In this document: piece after piece, positions 1 through 27,395 of the stretch | Layout of the letters: each line of letters opens with the position of its first letter | Numbering within the stretch: the stretch's first letter is position 1 | From: Limanda limanda | Lineage: Eukaryota > Chordata > Actinopteri > Pleuronectiformes > Pleuronectidae | Assembly: GCF_963576545.1 (NCBI RefSeq) | Contig: NC_083646.1 | Coordinates: forward strand, 22,602,989-22,666,988 | Length of the DNA stretch: 64,000 nucleotides | Direction of reading: 5' to 3' | Notes under the pieces: model-generated | Seen by the model: the letters and a program-made list of their open reading frames with translations, nothing else | Database searches by the model: none | Told to the model about the DNA's origin: nothing | Translations under genes and position numbers: made by a program

Positions 1-2240
1 GTGTCTGCTGCCTGGCTGTCAGACGGGTCAGAGTTTGGATGCACAGCCTAAGAGACTCATGTGAAGGGCACCGTCAATGAATTATGCAGAGTCAGGAGCA
101 TCTCAAAGGCCACTTTGTTTGAAGAGAGGAAGAGAAAGGTCAGCTTCCATCACCGTTTGAGAGGCATCCTTCCAGGAGCTGGGTCGGCATATTGAACAAT
201 GCCTGCAGAGCTGGAATGTCAAGAGGTGGCCTGGAGTTTTTCTGCGATTAGCAACACCTTCAGTGTAATGGAACGTTTGCGTTATCACAGATATCACGTG
301 GTCTGTCCGCTGGCAGATGTCTGGGAAATTGTGTGCACTGAATAAGTGATAAGTATCTGTATGTGATCATCACCTGCTCTGACCCATAGGCTACATTGTG
401 AATGTTTCCAACAGCCATAAGTTCACTACAGAAACTCGTTTTATAACATTTCACAGCAGATGATTTATTTTAGTTTGATGTGAATATACAACTCAAGAAT
501 AATCATCGTTCATTACCCTGTGTGTGCGGAGCAGACGGCAGACGCACATAGTACACACTTTAAGAGCAGGTGTTAGGCTGAGGTCTGCTTGCCAGGACCT
601 GTATGCTTGTTAATGTGCACAGCAAAATCTCTATATCCAGAGTGTACGGTATGCTGAATCCTGTCAACCTGCAGATGATGGTGAAAAATGTAGGGAGGTT
701 TTAACTGGCCACAGATACATGTCAAAATCCAAAATATCCATAAATGAGGCTTCAATCAAATATAGCCAAAACACTCTCTGAGCCCTCTATGGGTCATCAC
801 CCTCAGTAGCACAGAGGGATGTCACAGCATTGGAGATCTTTTATTTAGTATAAGTCATGAAACTGTGGCAAGACAAATTAGACAATGGTAACTGCCACAG
901 TCTAAATAATTTAAAGAAAACACTGCAGTGACGTGCTGGATTGGGGTATATACAGTGTGCAGGGAATGTGTCTCCAAGCCAATGCTGTTAATTGTATTTG
1001 CTTATTCTGTAGTAAGATACCATCCATGTTGGTAACATAACAGGATAACATGACCGGAGGACAACTGAAACAATTCATATCAACTTTCATCTTTCCACCG
1101 ATTATGGAGTATGAAATCGTACCATACCGTAAATAACTAAAAACACAGAATGTCCTTTAGCTAGAGCCGGCTGTTGAATCATTAGTACTCAAGCTACTGT
1201 GAAACCTTTGTTGATCAAACATATAAAACAGTCGCTGTAGGACGCGGCTGTTAAACACAGGCTTTTGAATAATATTGTTGGTTGAAAGCTGATGTGCACT
1301 GCGGTAATCACTGCATGTTTCTCATAATCAAACTCCACTACTGATAATTACCTTGCAGTATAAAGCTCCATTTACATCAGACTTATTCCTCAAGGGGTGC
1401 TGGGCTGCAATCTTATAGGTAACATACCATTCAGGGATTCATATCCTGTCTGAAGGACGCAATCCTCTTCTTGAGTGTTGATTACAGCTTCAAGTATTCT
1501 GTATCTTTGCAGTCATTAGAATTCTGATGATTAACGTCCTGTCCTGTTTGACACCTTTTGCTTTATACGGTGGATTTCTCAGGAGGTTCCTCCCCTATGA
1601 GGGATTTTGATGGATACAAACCCATTCACACCAACTTCCAGTTCTGCTTACACGTCCACACAGGGAGACAAAAAAGCAACACTGACCTTTTCCTCCCAAT
1701 CCTCCCTTCTTGTTTCCATTAACAATTTAACATCAGATCAGGCTCCTGTGGCAAATGGATTAATAAATAATTCCTCGAATGGCTTTTCTCTTTCGGTCCA
1801 GAGTTAAACCCTTTTTTAACAGGGTAAATTTCCCATCTGCAGTATCATTATCCCTGACAGCGTTAAGGCTGTGCTATTGCCTGGGCTTATCGCCGTTCTG
1901 ACAGCAATGCATATGCCCATCGAGGTGAGCCAGGTATAAATGCACACTTTTATAAATTCAAAATGTCATTTCTAAGACGAGTGCTGGTGTCTTGAGTTAT
2001 TAAATAGTGGTGGGTTTTCCACATTGACAGGTGTAAACATGGCTTTATTATTCTCTGTACTGCACTGGTTTCTCTCGCACAAACCTTTTAAGAATGTCTG
2101 TGAGGATTAAAGCCGTGGTGGTTGAGACCAAGCTCATTCCAGCTGGTTAACTAGCTGTCAGCACTCCGAGGATTATGTCCACTGGAAGAGCTTGTATGAA
2201 TATGGACGGATCTATCTGCAGGAAATAGCCTGTCAGACAG

Positions 2241-2242
<2 letters not shown>

Positions 2243-2274
<32 letters not shown>
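2243..2274 (+). repeat. (GT)n microsatellite, ~32 bp
   Basis: A pure GT tract in the first visible intron. Confidence 0.95.
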
Positions 2275-2276
<2 letters not shown>

Positions 2277-2989
2277 CTATTTCTATGCATTTATCCACAC
2301 AAGATTCACTCGTTGGCTAAGTGTACCTAATCATAATAATCTGACTAGTATAATGTATTACTGTAATTATGTTTGCAAATGGCTTATGGCACAAATACCT
2401 GTAATTGGGTGCCAAATATTAAAAGTAATGCATGTGCCATCCTGTATGTTGTTGTGCCTTTACTATTGCCTTTTTCATTTAGTTATAACAATAACATAGG
2501 AAGACACATGTCTGAGCAGCCAATCCGAACAACATGATTGACTCAGAAAAGAGAGGGAAGACAGACAGACAGGAAGTCTGTTATGCCCACAATCTTTACA
2601 GGGACTTAATGTCAGTAAGAATTCACTTGTGCGTTACAGCCTTTTCATTCAATGCAAATTCATTAAAGGCACAATGTTAATTGTATGAGATCATCAACAA
2701 TTACTTGACAAAACTAGAATGGTACCAGAGCACATATATCTCCACCATAGTCCCCTTGAATTTAGTTACGCCTTGCTGGTATTTTTTTTATTGTATTAAA
2801 TAATCTTGAATCAATCAGACCTGATAAATATTTTACCTAAATTCCACTGGCATGTCCACATCTACCCCAGGACAAGACAAACCGTGGACCATGTTTAAAC
2901 AAACATTGCTGGCAGCTGTAAAGCCTGCTTTCATCATCATTTGGTTTATTAGACTGTGTTTACTTCTCCTCTCACAGTTGATAAAAGGA

Positions 2990-4710
2990 CCAAAACATCA
3001 GTAAAAACTAAGTATGGAAAGAGGAAGCTACAGCTGCTCTGCAGGACTGTGTTAAGTACAAGGACTTGGACATCCACACTAAGGAATATACATCATCAGT
3101 AACAGCATGTCACTATTATAATGAATCTATCCAGAGCCAAAACAAGGTCCTTCAGGTGACAAGGGCATAGACAGCTCTGCCAGAGCAAAAGTGAAAGCTG
3201 GCACCAAGGAGGCAAAGCAGAGACATCAGCCGAGACCGGAGAGAGATCTCAACACCACCTACTCCAAGGAGATGTGGCAGGCAATCCATAACATCACAGG
3301 CTACAAAAGAAGCAGCGCCCCCACAATATATGAGGTCATGTTGCCAGCTGAGCTTATTACATTTTTTACTGGCTCTGATCTCGTCAACAAAGAGTCGGCT
3401 GTAGAGTCTACTCCACCTCCAGAGGACCTGCCACTTTCAGCATCCACAGCGGATGTGAGACAAGTCCTCTTACTATAAAGTAACGTCCAATAGCCAATGT
3501 TATTGCTGACATTTTTAATTACACAGCAAACTGTTCCCACTTGCTTCAAGACAACCGCCATCATTCCTGTACCTAAAAAGTGTCTATTTGATCACCTAAT
3601 CAGTTATATTAGCAAAAGGTTACTTTTGAGTCTCTCAGAGGTGCAGATCAGGACAGCTCCTCTGGGTGTACATTCTTTTTCTTGCCACCACAGATATCGG
3701 ACTCCCTCACAAACAGAACCCGGACCGTTCTCATAAGTAGTCACACCTCATTGAGTCTACACCTCAGAACTCCTGTGGCCAGACCTCCCTCAAACTGTCC
3801 ACCCACGACAGCCGTCCTCGACACGCAGAGAACTCTGTTGAGAAGTTCGTGCATGGCACCACTTTTAGTGTCAAGATTACAATTGATGTGATTAGAATTA
3901 ATATACTGGATATTAAAACTCTGGCAGAGTGCTGCACAGAGAGCAACCTACCTCTCTATAGGTCAGCAAATAAAGAAGTGTAAAGTTGACTTTAGACTCC
4001 GCCCAACAGTCGCCTTATATTCAATCAAGCTGCACAAAATTGCATACACGTACATATTAATCAGTTCCTTAAATTTGGCAGATTTTCTCGCAAAATAAGT
4101 GAAAATATAACAAAATTCTATATTCAAGAAAGTGCAAAAAAGAAATCCACCCCCTTATCTGGATCTGCACCAACATGTAATTGGTTATTTCATTTCCCAT
4201 TCCCTATCCTCATCCGTCAAGTAGTTTTTGTATAATCTTGCTTACAAACAAAGAAAATTGACAAAATTAAGTTTTTCAAAGAATCAAACCGGACTCATCT
4301 CAAAACCAGGACAGAGTGATTCAAAGCACCATCGTTGTTTTATCCCTCCACTGATTGTCTGTGATGATGGTGAGATGAGGTGTCTGTGCAGAAGAGAAGA
4401 CAACAGCCAGAGTCTGCCCTCTCTGCCTCTGTCTGGCAAGTTACAGAAGTATCCAGACTTCAGAGCAGTTTCCATTTCCTCAGGCTGTGAGGCTACTGAA
4501 TCCATCCTCCACACTCCAACACAAAGTTGACTTGATTATTTATTCATCGACTTATATAACTTATTTTTGGAAGTAGCACAAAAGGACTAAATCTGTCATT
4601 TTGTTACACAATCTTTTGTTGCACACTGGTTGCATAGTGAACATTTATATGAAGTTTGAATCTTGTCTTAACACTGTGGACACAATACCTGTAAAAATAA
4701 TACAATTTAA
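2990..4710 (+). mobile_element. Decayed LINE (Rex1/L2/CR1-like) fragment
   Basis: Translations in several + frames show scattered blocks of a non-LTR retrotransposon ORF2. These are SKEMWQAIHNITGYK and ADIFN, then after a frameshift VPTCFKTTAIIPVPKK (3543-3590, start of the reverse transcriptase). Further on are ECCTESNLPL near 3925 and a final block RAVSISSGCEATESILH close to 4500, where the family usually has a FPQAVRLLN-like end. Most of the palm domain (YADD region) is deleted, and there are multiple frameshifts and stops. The tail ends near TGAAGTTTGAATCTTG (about 4665). It is a dead copy in a cdk14 intron. The clade is given from memory and may be off. Confidence 0.6.
4141..4262 (+). 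repeat. Fish interspersed repeat tail nested in the LINE
   Basis: This segment reads GGATCTGCACCAACATGTAA, then CCGTCAAGTAGTTTTTGTAT and CTTGCTTACAAACAAAG. It resembles the common fish repeat ending in 'ggatctgcaccaa...ccgtccagtagtttttg...cttacaaacaaa'. It interrupts the LINE between the ECCTESNL block and the 3' block, so it probably inserted later. Confidence 0.5.
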
Positions 4711-7700
4711 TGTACAACGTGTGTTTTACTTAGTTTTTGCTATTGTCAAAATATCTGGATAAAAGATAAAAAACAATATCACCAATATCTGTAGCCATAT
4801 AGACAGCTATCTTAAAAAAACTCTTTCTTTGTTGTATTCTTTAAAAAAAAGGCCTTCAACAGCTGCCGTGGAGCTTGGATGCTCGGTGCAAAGACCCATT
4901 TCCCTCTGTGGAGAAGCCTGTTTATTCCGAGTACGAATCTTAAGCCAGTGCACATGCGAGCTGATCTTCTCTCAGGGGAGAGCGAGAGCCTGCTGGGGAG
5001 AAAGATAATGCCATTTCACCGACAGCCGCTGTGTCTGTGACATGACCATCCATCTCCTGTAAGCCAGACTGGATAGTCAGGGCTTACTGGACACATTTCA
5101 CCGGCTCACAGCGGGAGACAGCTGATCCACTTGGCCGTGGTTCTGATGTGTTTGACCCCTGCCCGGAGGTGACCCCAATCTGCCTGGCTGTGACCAGAGC
5201 TGGGAGAGACAGAGGGGTGGCACTGGGATTGTTTGGGAGTAGGGAAGAAGATGAAAGGCAGGGTCAGCATTAAGAGTAGAGGTAAGAGTGTGGATTAGGC
5301 AGGGGTGGGATACGGGGTCAGTGTTTGGAGTAAGTAATTGATCTGTGTTGAAATGACTCCGTGGTGACCAGGTCATCTGAAACCGACTACCACATGTCCT
5401 CACAAACCTTTTGACCATGTCCCTGAGCAAGGCTGCTGTGTCTTCATGCTTCAGAGCCACCGATATTATACCTGTTCTGAGGAGGTCTCCCAACATCCCT
5501 TTCTCCATCAAAGGAAACTCTGTGCGTTGGTCAGGAGTTTACATTACCTTTACTTTTCAGATTACTTAACCTGAACCCTAGATACCTCCTCTCTCCTCGA
5601 GGCAGCACAACAGCGCCTCCACTTCCTGCAGCACATGAACATCAAACCTGAGTTTGTTAAACAGCTACATCTCTGTCTGGTGAGCCTATGAGGACTCCTT
5701 CCTAAAGATGGGATAGTATCTGCATCACATTATTCGTTATGAAGCTCCTTAAGTCACTGAGATGGGTCTTCCCTTACTGAGAGTCCAGATCTGATGAATC
5801 TCCTACCCCCAGGAAACAAGTATGTATATAAATACATGGTAAGAGGTTCCAGTTTAAAGGTCAGACATGTTTGTGTCTGGCTTGGTGGGTGGTCTGTAAC
5901 ATAGCTGCTGGTGGGGGGGTCAGAGTATGTATATCCATCAGAATTTGCTTATAAAGCTCAAGGTCATGACCTGTGACCTTTCGTGAAATCCCTATGCGGC
6001 AGGACGTTCTCTGTTTGATCTCTGTCTCTCCAAACACTCACACATGTTCTGAGAGGAAGACACTCAGCCCTTCCCTCCCTGAGAGACTGCCATGTCATCA
6101 AATGTTCACCACAGTCGTGTCCTACCATTAAAAACCATATGAGCTCTAATATAACACGTTATTTGTTTTTGGAACATTATCTTTAAAAAAGCCTAGGTAA
6201 GGTCTTTTAAATTGTGTTTAAGACTTAAAAATCCATTTAAATGTTAGAATGTCAGTTCAGTTGAACCTGAAAGAGTTTCCTCAGGCTGGTGCTGCTGGTT
6301 CTGAATCTTCCCTCCACCTTGCACTTCCTCTCTCCTCTTTAAAGGCCACTGAACTGTCCCATTAATAATTCACTCACATGCCCGATCTTACCTCCGTCAC
6401 TCTGTAACACTCTGTAACCTTTCTTCCTCCTTCATAACTCATCCTCCCCACCCTAGATTCACCCGACCTCTCATGGTCCCGCTTGTTAAAGCTGCAGGTC
6501 TCGTAGAAAATTACGTTCACTGCATACGCATATGTAGAAAATGTATCTTAATTGCCACTGGATTACACAATTACACATGATGATGTGTTGTTAATGAAGT
6601 TTAATTTGCACAATCAGGGTAGTTGCTTTCTGCAGCGTCCTCCTGCAGTATGATATCTACCTACTTCACAATAATTAAACTGAGTTATTGAACCGTAGTT
6701 CATGTATTTTAAGGCACTCGCAGCACAACCTGCTCATTGACATTTACCATAAACATGATCTTTCCTTAAGCTTAATCAGAGTCTCTGGTGTGACAGTTAT
6801 GTGCTGTTAAACAATCGAGTGTGTCATTCATTCAAAAAAGGAGAAAAATTCAAGTAATGATTGCGTTTTCATGAACCGAGTTTAGATGTAGAGTGGATGA
6901 ATGTTATTTCAAGGACACAAAGTAAATGTTGGACAGTCAGACAGATTCCTTCATCTGTGATCTCCAAGTCCTGTCCTTAAAAAACATGAGTGGTAAAACT
7001 TTTTTTTTTAATGAAAAATTGTTGAAATAACTTTTTTTTAAATGACTGAATCTCCTTGACGCTGTAGTCATTTGATCTTCCTCTTTCTTGCCATAATTAT
7101 AGACTCTCAGAACTGGAATATTGGACTTTTTAAGAGTGAAGTTCAGCTGAAGTTGAGCTCGCCAATTAAAATCTTCTTCATCCGGACTGATTTTTTTGAA
7201 GTCCTGCAGAGGGCCGCCTCATGGTGCTGTACTGCCCTCTGGTGGTGCGTTTGGTTATTACAACAACCATGACAATATTTGTTTAAGATACAAGCCAACA
7301 TAGAACAAGTTAAACAGGCAACGGATCTTAAACGGTCCTATAGTTTCCAACATTGAGATTTAAAAAATGGTTTCACTAATGCATTTGTAAACACACAACC
7401 CATCATCTACTCAGAATTAATTTTTGAACATGGTCATTTTTAACTTTTCAAATAGGGTATTTTCACTTGTTTAATATGGGCTGACAGGGAAACAGTCACA
7501 GAGGTTAAGGTTAACCTAGAATAGTCCATAACAACCCACTGCCTGGATACTTACCATTAACTGTGATTCCCTCAACTGTTGCTTTCATCATAATCCTGAA
7601 ACTGTTTCATTCAAAAGTTCCTGTAACACATCTGTAACATCCAGTGTTTATATACATTATCCCTTAGCAGAAAGTATAAATCAAACTTCCCTTCTCAGCT

Positions 7701-7969
7701 ACTCTGTTGGAGTTACTGTAGATCAGGTCCCACTGCACAATCTGGAAACTATTATGTTGCTTAGCAGTGATGGATCATGTCGAAGGCATGTCCGCCGCTC
7801 TGGGTTGTGTCATCATAAACCCGGGGCGTGTGCGTGAGAACTCAGGCAGCATTTCCATAAAAGATAAACTTATCAGGAGGACTATTGCACAAACAACGAG
7901 ATGTTTTTTGAGCTTGAGTTTCACGTTTGTCGTATCATGCAAATCATGGTGAAAATGGATTTATTGAAG

Positions 7970-8271
7970 GGACGGCACAGTGGTGCAGTGGTCAGCACTG
8001 TTGCCTCAGAGGTTCAACCAGAGATTGTTTGTGCCTCCGTGAGGTCACTCCACATCCTCCAGCTTCCTCCCACAGTCCAAATTAGTGGTTAATTAGTGAC
8101 TCTAAATTGCCTGTGGTGGGTTGTTTGTCATTACACGTCAGCCCGGTGATCGACTCGCTTCCTTTCCAGGATGTATCCCACCTCTTGCCCAATGTCAGCT
8201 GGGATAGCCTCCAGCCCCTTATACCTCCCTGTGACCTTCAGAGGTGTAGCGAATGGATGGATGGATGGATG
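7970..8271 (+). repeat. GGCACGGTGG-type fish interspersed repeat
   Basis: It starts GACGGCACAGTGGTGCAGTG, passes through CTTCCTCCCACAGTCC, AGTGACTCTAAATTGCC and CCCAATGTCAGCTGGGATAG, and ends in (ATGG)n at 8253-8270. This is a very common fish repeat family. It lies just 105 bp upstream of cdk14 exon A. Confidence 0.7.
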
Positions 8272-8375
8272 AAATAATTGTAGTGGCTATGAACACGTGG
8301 TTAACTGGTGCTGTGAGATTTTCCCAAAACCCCACTTGTCCACTTCCCTCTCTCACATTCCACTCTCTTCCTCAG

Positions 8376-22594
<14,219 letters not shown>

Positions 22595-22983
22595 CCTGAG
22601 GCAGAATCCTGCACATGACTGCCTGACAGGTATGTGTTCATTACCATGCAAGAAGCACACACAAACACTAGGCAGCTGCAGCAGCACACAGAGAAAATGA
22701 AACGAGCAGCAAACCTGAGGTGAAAATGTAATGAACTGAAATGTTTGACTGGTTCAGCACAACGAGGTTACTGCATGCCCTTGAAATCAATGTAAGTTAA
22801 GTCTTGTGTTACTCTGCAGCAGCATAGCAGCACAAGCAGGTTCGTCTTTACCCCTGATTCATACTAACGTTGGTGGGAGTTTTTATCTCCAGATTTCTAA
22901 CCTTGTGAGCTGATAGGGGAAAGCTCAAGGTCAAAAAAATTATATATAGACAATCTCAGTCTTATATTGTTGTTGGCTACATT

Positions 22984-23210
22984 GAGTTAGAGCTGTTTAT
23001 CCACTAAACTGAAGGTTGGGGGTTCGATCCCAAGCTACTGAACCAAAGGAAATACCTCTGAAGGCTCTGCCGGCAGTGTAGCAGTTATTTATGATGAGAA
23101 AGTGCTGCACATACTGTAGATGCACTGTGTGATTGTGTGTATATGGATGGGTGGTGGCACAACTGTACTTTAAAACAAGACATAAAGACTAGAAAAGCTA
23201 CAGACTGTTT
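22984..23210 (+). repeat. tRNA-like SINE-type fish repeat
   Basis: It begins TTAGAGCTGTTTATCCACTA and has a tRNA B-box-like GGTTCGATCCC at 23021-23031. Further in are GATGCACTGTGTGA and GACTAGAAAAGC. It resembles a widespread fish repeat that ends in 'agaaaagcgctatataa'. The cloverleaf is not complete, so it is not a tRNA gene. It lies about 390 bp after the cdk14 stop. Confidence 0.5.
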
Positions 23211-23302
23211 ATAATTTATATTAATCAGAAGATTATTCCTCATAATTAAGTCATATGATTATTAGTTATCAACCAAGTCAAGATTGTGTCATGCATAGTT
23301 TA

Positions 23303-23308
23303 AATAAA
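23303..23308 (+). terminator. Possible proximal AATAAA poly(A) signal for cdk14
   Basis: AATAAA lies about 710 nt after the cdk14 stop. It would serve only if the donor at 22630 is skipped and the 3'UTR reads through the tRNA-like repeat at about 22984-23210. AATAAA is common by chance in AT-rich DNA. Confidence 0.2.
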
Positions 23309-23869
23309 TCCATATTTCCAGGTGTGTGTGCATCCGATGGGGACTTTTTCAACCAATAAGATTAGAGACATGATCTACAGCTTGTACAAATTAAAATTTA
23401 TTTCACTGTGAAGTTAATGCCAACATGATTGAAGGCTTTTCAAGATTAAACAAATCATTTGACATCTGCTATAATTGTGATCTTGGAAGGTTTTACAAAA
23501 AATACTTTTCATTTGTTTTGTTTTGTGTTTTGTTGGTGGAAAGCGGCTTCTATTGGAAAATAAGACATTCCCATATTAATATAAAATATCACAGCATATG
23601 CTAGGAGTAACCAATTTGTGTATTGCTTTTCATGTTATATCTTAAAGGACAAATGAGTATTAAAAAGCTTAAATACTACAAAACAGAGAAAACAGAACTT
23701 ACAATACACATTAAATGTTTGGAAACATTCATGATGTAATATATACCAGGAATGTACATATTTGACCATTAGCTGTGTAAAGTAGTCATGTTGAGTACTG
23801 TGTTGAGCACTTATCTGCATCCCACCAACCACCACAGTGTTTCTTTAAACACTGGCGCCATGAGATCTG

Positions 23870-24060
23870 TGCTTTCTGCTCTGAGGCAGAGAATGCAATA
23901 ATAAATGGAGGAATGGCTTTAAGTGGGTGAGGAGGGTGTCCCATTCACCGGAGGCGGGGGTCTCATTCACTGCTCGCATAAAGCCGCACCATTTGCATGT
24001 AATAAGAGGTGCAGAGGCCATGCATGGTGACAATGGCTGATCTAATGATGGACTCTGGAC
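23870..24060. promoter_or_regulatory. Candidate regulatory patch downstream of the cdk14 stop
   Basis: It contains GCAATAATAAATGG, CACCATTTGCATGTAATAAG, GGCCATGCATGG and AATGGCTGATCTAATGATGG in a repeat-free stretch. Inference from composition only. Confidence 0.2.
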
Positions 24061-24296
24061 TGTGAGGGCCACTGTGGGGCCACAACACAGCACTGAGGAA
24101 CAGATTATATCTATAATTACTGACAGGTGCAGAGCCACAGCAGACACATCAGCTCTTCACACAGAGATCTGCAGCTTTTTAAACTGTGTCCTGATGTTTC
24201 ATCTACAAAGTCTGCATGCATCGTACACCAGGAGGAGGTGGAGGTTGAATACCCTGTATTTACTATTCCAGTGAATATGTTGAAGTGGGTGGCTCT

Positions 24297-24300
<4 letters not shown>

Positions 24301-24327
<27 letters not shown>

Positions 24328-24359
24328 AGCTAGTGTGTGTATGTGTGTGTGTGTGTGTG
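24301..24359 (+). repeat. Two (GT)n blocks separated by AGCTAGTG
   Basis: GT tracts at 24301-24327 and about 24332-24359. Confidence 0.9.
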
Positions 24360-25319
24360 AAGGGTGGAAGTCACCCCACTGGGAGAGACGTGTCCTCTCA
24401 GCTGCTGCATTTAAATTAAAATCAGTCTCTTTGTCCCGGCCCGTCCCGGAGCCTGACAGACTGTGAGAGCTTCACCGATATCAGCCTAATCCCTGTGCAC
24501 ACATTCACCTTAATACACCGACAAATTGCACGGAGACACACACCAACACTATGACCGATTTTGACAATAACAATGCAAGCAATGAGAAATGGATGTGAGA
24601 GCAGGGCGACGGTGTGAAAGAGGTGAATCTAAAGAGAAGGATCAGCTGAATTTACGGAGCTTTATAGAGAGTTTTAGTTAAGACCATGACTTTACTGTCC
24701 ACTGCCTGCTGAGCATCAGCCAGAGACGAGCTCATGAAAATAGTGGAGCATTTAGCAGCATAGAATTCTAGATATTCAGTCGGAAAGACCTTAATTATGG
24801 CCGAACACAAGTGTGTGTTCCATCACTTTCACCACATGGACAAACACCTCTCCCTAATGAAAACGATATGTCAATAACAAGCTGTTTGCTAAGTTCATCA
24901 CATCAATTTAAAAGGTGACAATGGGTCAGATTTGTGTTATGCTAGCTATGTGCAAACCCCAAATTGAAACACAAAAAACACGTTCATGCAAGTTTAACCA
25001 ATAAAGACCTTAATCAACTGCTATGGACTTAAATGCGTTTTGCTTTAGTAGCCAGAAACAGAAATTGTAGGAAAACCAACTAAATCCATTTGCACATGCT
25101 GAGCATTCATAAAAAAAACGTTTTCCCTATTTGCTGTTAAAAATAATATTCAGGAGGCATCTAAATGTTCTAATCTATTTGCCGCAGTAAGTGCTTTGAT
25201 GTGATGCTCTGCTCTTATTATATATTTTACCAACACAACTCAGATTTGTGTCAGTCATAAAATAGACAAACTACTCCCTCAGAAATATTAAGGACGAATG
25301 CTCAAACAGATCTCTCTGC

Positions 25320-25550
25320 CATTTTTGCTATTGTCTATGCCGCAAGCGCAATGCATGATGGTATATAATTTTTTGCTAGTGACCATCAGTTGTACACTAC
25401 TTTTCACGATGCATTGTGGGATATAATGAGTCATCTATATATAAAAATGTAACTAAACATTCAGCACTACAAAATGGCAAATTATTTTTTATAGGTGACG
25501 ATATAGTGATTAGTGAGTGATCCAGTCACAGACTAGGTAAGTATAGTTAG
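25320..25550. repeat. Probable MITE remnant around GATGCATTGTGGGATATA
   Basis: Two related motifs, AATGCATGATGGTATATA (25350) and GATGCATTGTGGGATATA (25409), lie about 60 bp apart near TATAGTGATTAGTGAGTGA. This matches wording typical of fish MITE families. Ends and target duplication were not found. Confidence 0.3.
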
Positions 25551-26029
25551 TAATATCACTATTAAGGAAAATAGAATAAAAATAGAATTGTATTAACCAA
25601 AATATTGTTGCTATAGTTACCTTTCACGCAAGATGCAGTACCTCTGAGAAGTAGTCTGGACTGCAGAGCTTTAGTTTGATGTGTGTATGTATATATTTTT
25701 AACAAGCCATTAGGAAACAAGTATTTTCCTCTGCTCTCCTTATATTAGATACTATAAGCACTGCAAAAATAAATCAGATTCACAATATTCAACTTAATGT
25801 GTGTAAGCCTGTTCTTAAAATAGTGTTTTTCTGGTGTAGTAGAATTAGAGTTAAAGGAGGTGAGGAGAAAGGAAACAGACTAAAGGGGGGTAGAGGGCGA
25901 GGGAATAAAGGAGGCATGGAAGCAGAGGCTTGCAGGAGCAGTGTAGGGTTTCTTTTTGTTGAGGCAACGTTGTATTATTTATAGGAGGTGGTGGAGGCAG
26001 GCTGCTTCAGACAGAGTAGAGCAAAGAAG

Positions 26030-26460
26030 GAAAGAAGCCCCTTTCTCTTTTGTGGGTCTATTCCCAGTGGGCAGACTTTGTGCTGGCTGGATGGCTGCCT
26101 TTGAGGAAACCCGGGCAGCTATTGAGCCGAGAGTGAAGGCTGGGCCTGACTCGCCCGCTCGGAGACACAGCAACACTGCAGCACGACAATGTCTGTCACC
26201 GCCGCGGCCAGAGAGGGAAAGAAAAGGATGCAGGGAGAGTGACAGAGGATGAGGGAATAGTGGGCGGGTCTGATTTTGGCAGGGAGGGAAAAAAAGAAAG
26301 AAAGCAAGAAAGAGGGTTTTGTGGCGAGAGAATTGAAAGGCAGAAAGAGATAGGAGGAGTGGATTGACAAAATGGAGGCAGGGTTGGAGAAGAAAGAGGC
26401 GGAAAGGGGGGAAAAAAGGCAGGTCTCCTTTACGCCGCACTGATCTATGTTTATTCATGA
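26030..26460. other. GC/purine-rich patch with CpGs; no gene assigned
   Basis: CpGs cluster at 26080-26220 (CCGGGCAGC, CCGCCGCGGCCAG), followed by a 200 bp AG-rich run. Open frames exist on both strands (to 159 codons on the minus strand) because the strand is purine-biased. None looks like a known domain. An alternative promoter or first exon is conceivable but unsupported. Confidence 0.25.
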
Positions 26461-26893
26461 TGATGCATTATTCACAAGATTAGCTGAGGCAACTCTTTGC
26501 CGAGGGTAGGCAACGGCTCCCCCCGTCAATCCTCTCAGTGACCACACAGTTCAACCGGGAGTCACAACAACAAGTGGGAGCCTGCTGCCCTGTCTGAGAG
26601 CATCAGCACCGTGCACTGATACTCCGTATGACAGCCCGCTCACAGTCAGAATGCATAACAACACATGAAACATTGATTCAATCAGGGAGCAACAAGCAAC
26701 GCGAAGGAGGTAAAATCAACAGCTCCTCGGCCCAAACAAGGAATCCACTCAGTTGTACTTTGAAAGCAAATCTTCAGAGGCCTCGAAGCAGTGCTGCACA
26801 TCATTCACTGAGATATATTTGTATAATTGTATAATGCGGTCTATTCCGGTGTCTTATAATAATATATTTAGGTCATTGTAAAGCAGTGGTGTT

Positions 26894-27395
26894 CAGCTGT
26901 GTCTCAATTCAGGGGCTGCATCTTTCAGAGCACTAGGTCTACCCGGCCCATGAAGGGGATGGTCTCCGTGAGCAGGGTAGTCCATGAAGGACCAGCTGAA
27001 ATGAGACGGTCTGGTCTTCAGAGGGTTTCCGTGGTCGGTGTCGTCAGCCCATCTTTCCTTTTTTGCTGTTGCCTAGCAACAAAGCTGGAGTTGGACACGA
27101 TGAGAAAGTTTGAATGCCCCTTGGTTTTTTACCTTGCGTGTCATTAGCTGTTTAAGTTTAAACGCGATACTCGAGCATCAGAAGTCTCTGCATTTCCCAG
27201 CACCATTACAGCTTTAAAATGTTATTCGTCATTAAAGCACAATGAATTCTGGGATGGTTTAGGCCGGGAAGGATCCACCCGTTGCAGCCTTTGTTTCTGG
27301 ACGCATTTATCTGCCGCATTTAAAGGAGACTTCAAAGTGTGACAGCCTTGTTGCGCCGCCATGACGCAATTTGCCCCTGAATTGAGACACAGCTA
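26894..27395. mobile_element. ~500 bp MITE with TIR AGCTGTGTCTCAATTCAGGG
   Basis: The left end (26895-26916) and the right end (27373-27394, minus strand) share a perfect 22 bp inverted repeat beginning AGCTGTGTCTCAATTCAGGG. The interior is non-coding with several near-palindromic patches (for example GTTGCCTAGCAAC). I could not find a convincing target-site duplication, so the superfamily is uncertain. This type of end is widespread in fish genomes. Confidence 0.7.

Larger units (their letters stand above)
1..8375 (+). other. cdk14 intron (3' part), non-coding
   Basis: No kinase exon is found upstream of 8376 in the window. Apart from the GT tract at 2243, the decayed LINE and the GGCACGGTGG repeat, I see only AT-rich unique-looking DNA. 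The minus-strand 137-codon frame at 5098-5511 is not recognisable as a protein. Confidence 0.6.

Noticed and set aside
5098..5511. 137-codon minus-strand frame
   Set aside because: No family resemblance and no exon signals. It lies in a cdk14 intron.
1..8375. Further upstream cdk14 exons (HRD/DFG region, or the segment ending QDQLERIFL)
   Set aside because: I looked for these kinase segments and found none, so they are assumed to lie before the window.
22984..23060. tRNA gene
   Set aside because: It has a B-box-like GGTTCGATCCC but no complete cloverleaf, and it continues into SINE-type repeat sequence.
25979..26458. 159-codon minus-strand frame
   Set aside because: Arises from purine/pyrimidine strand bias (F, L, S, P-rich). 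No domain recognised.
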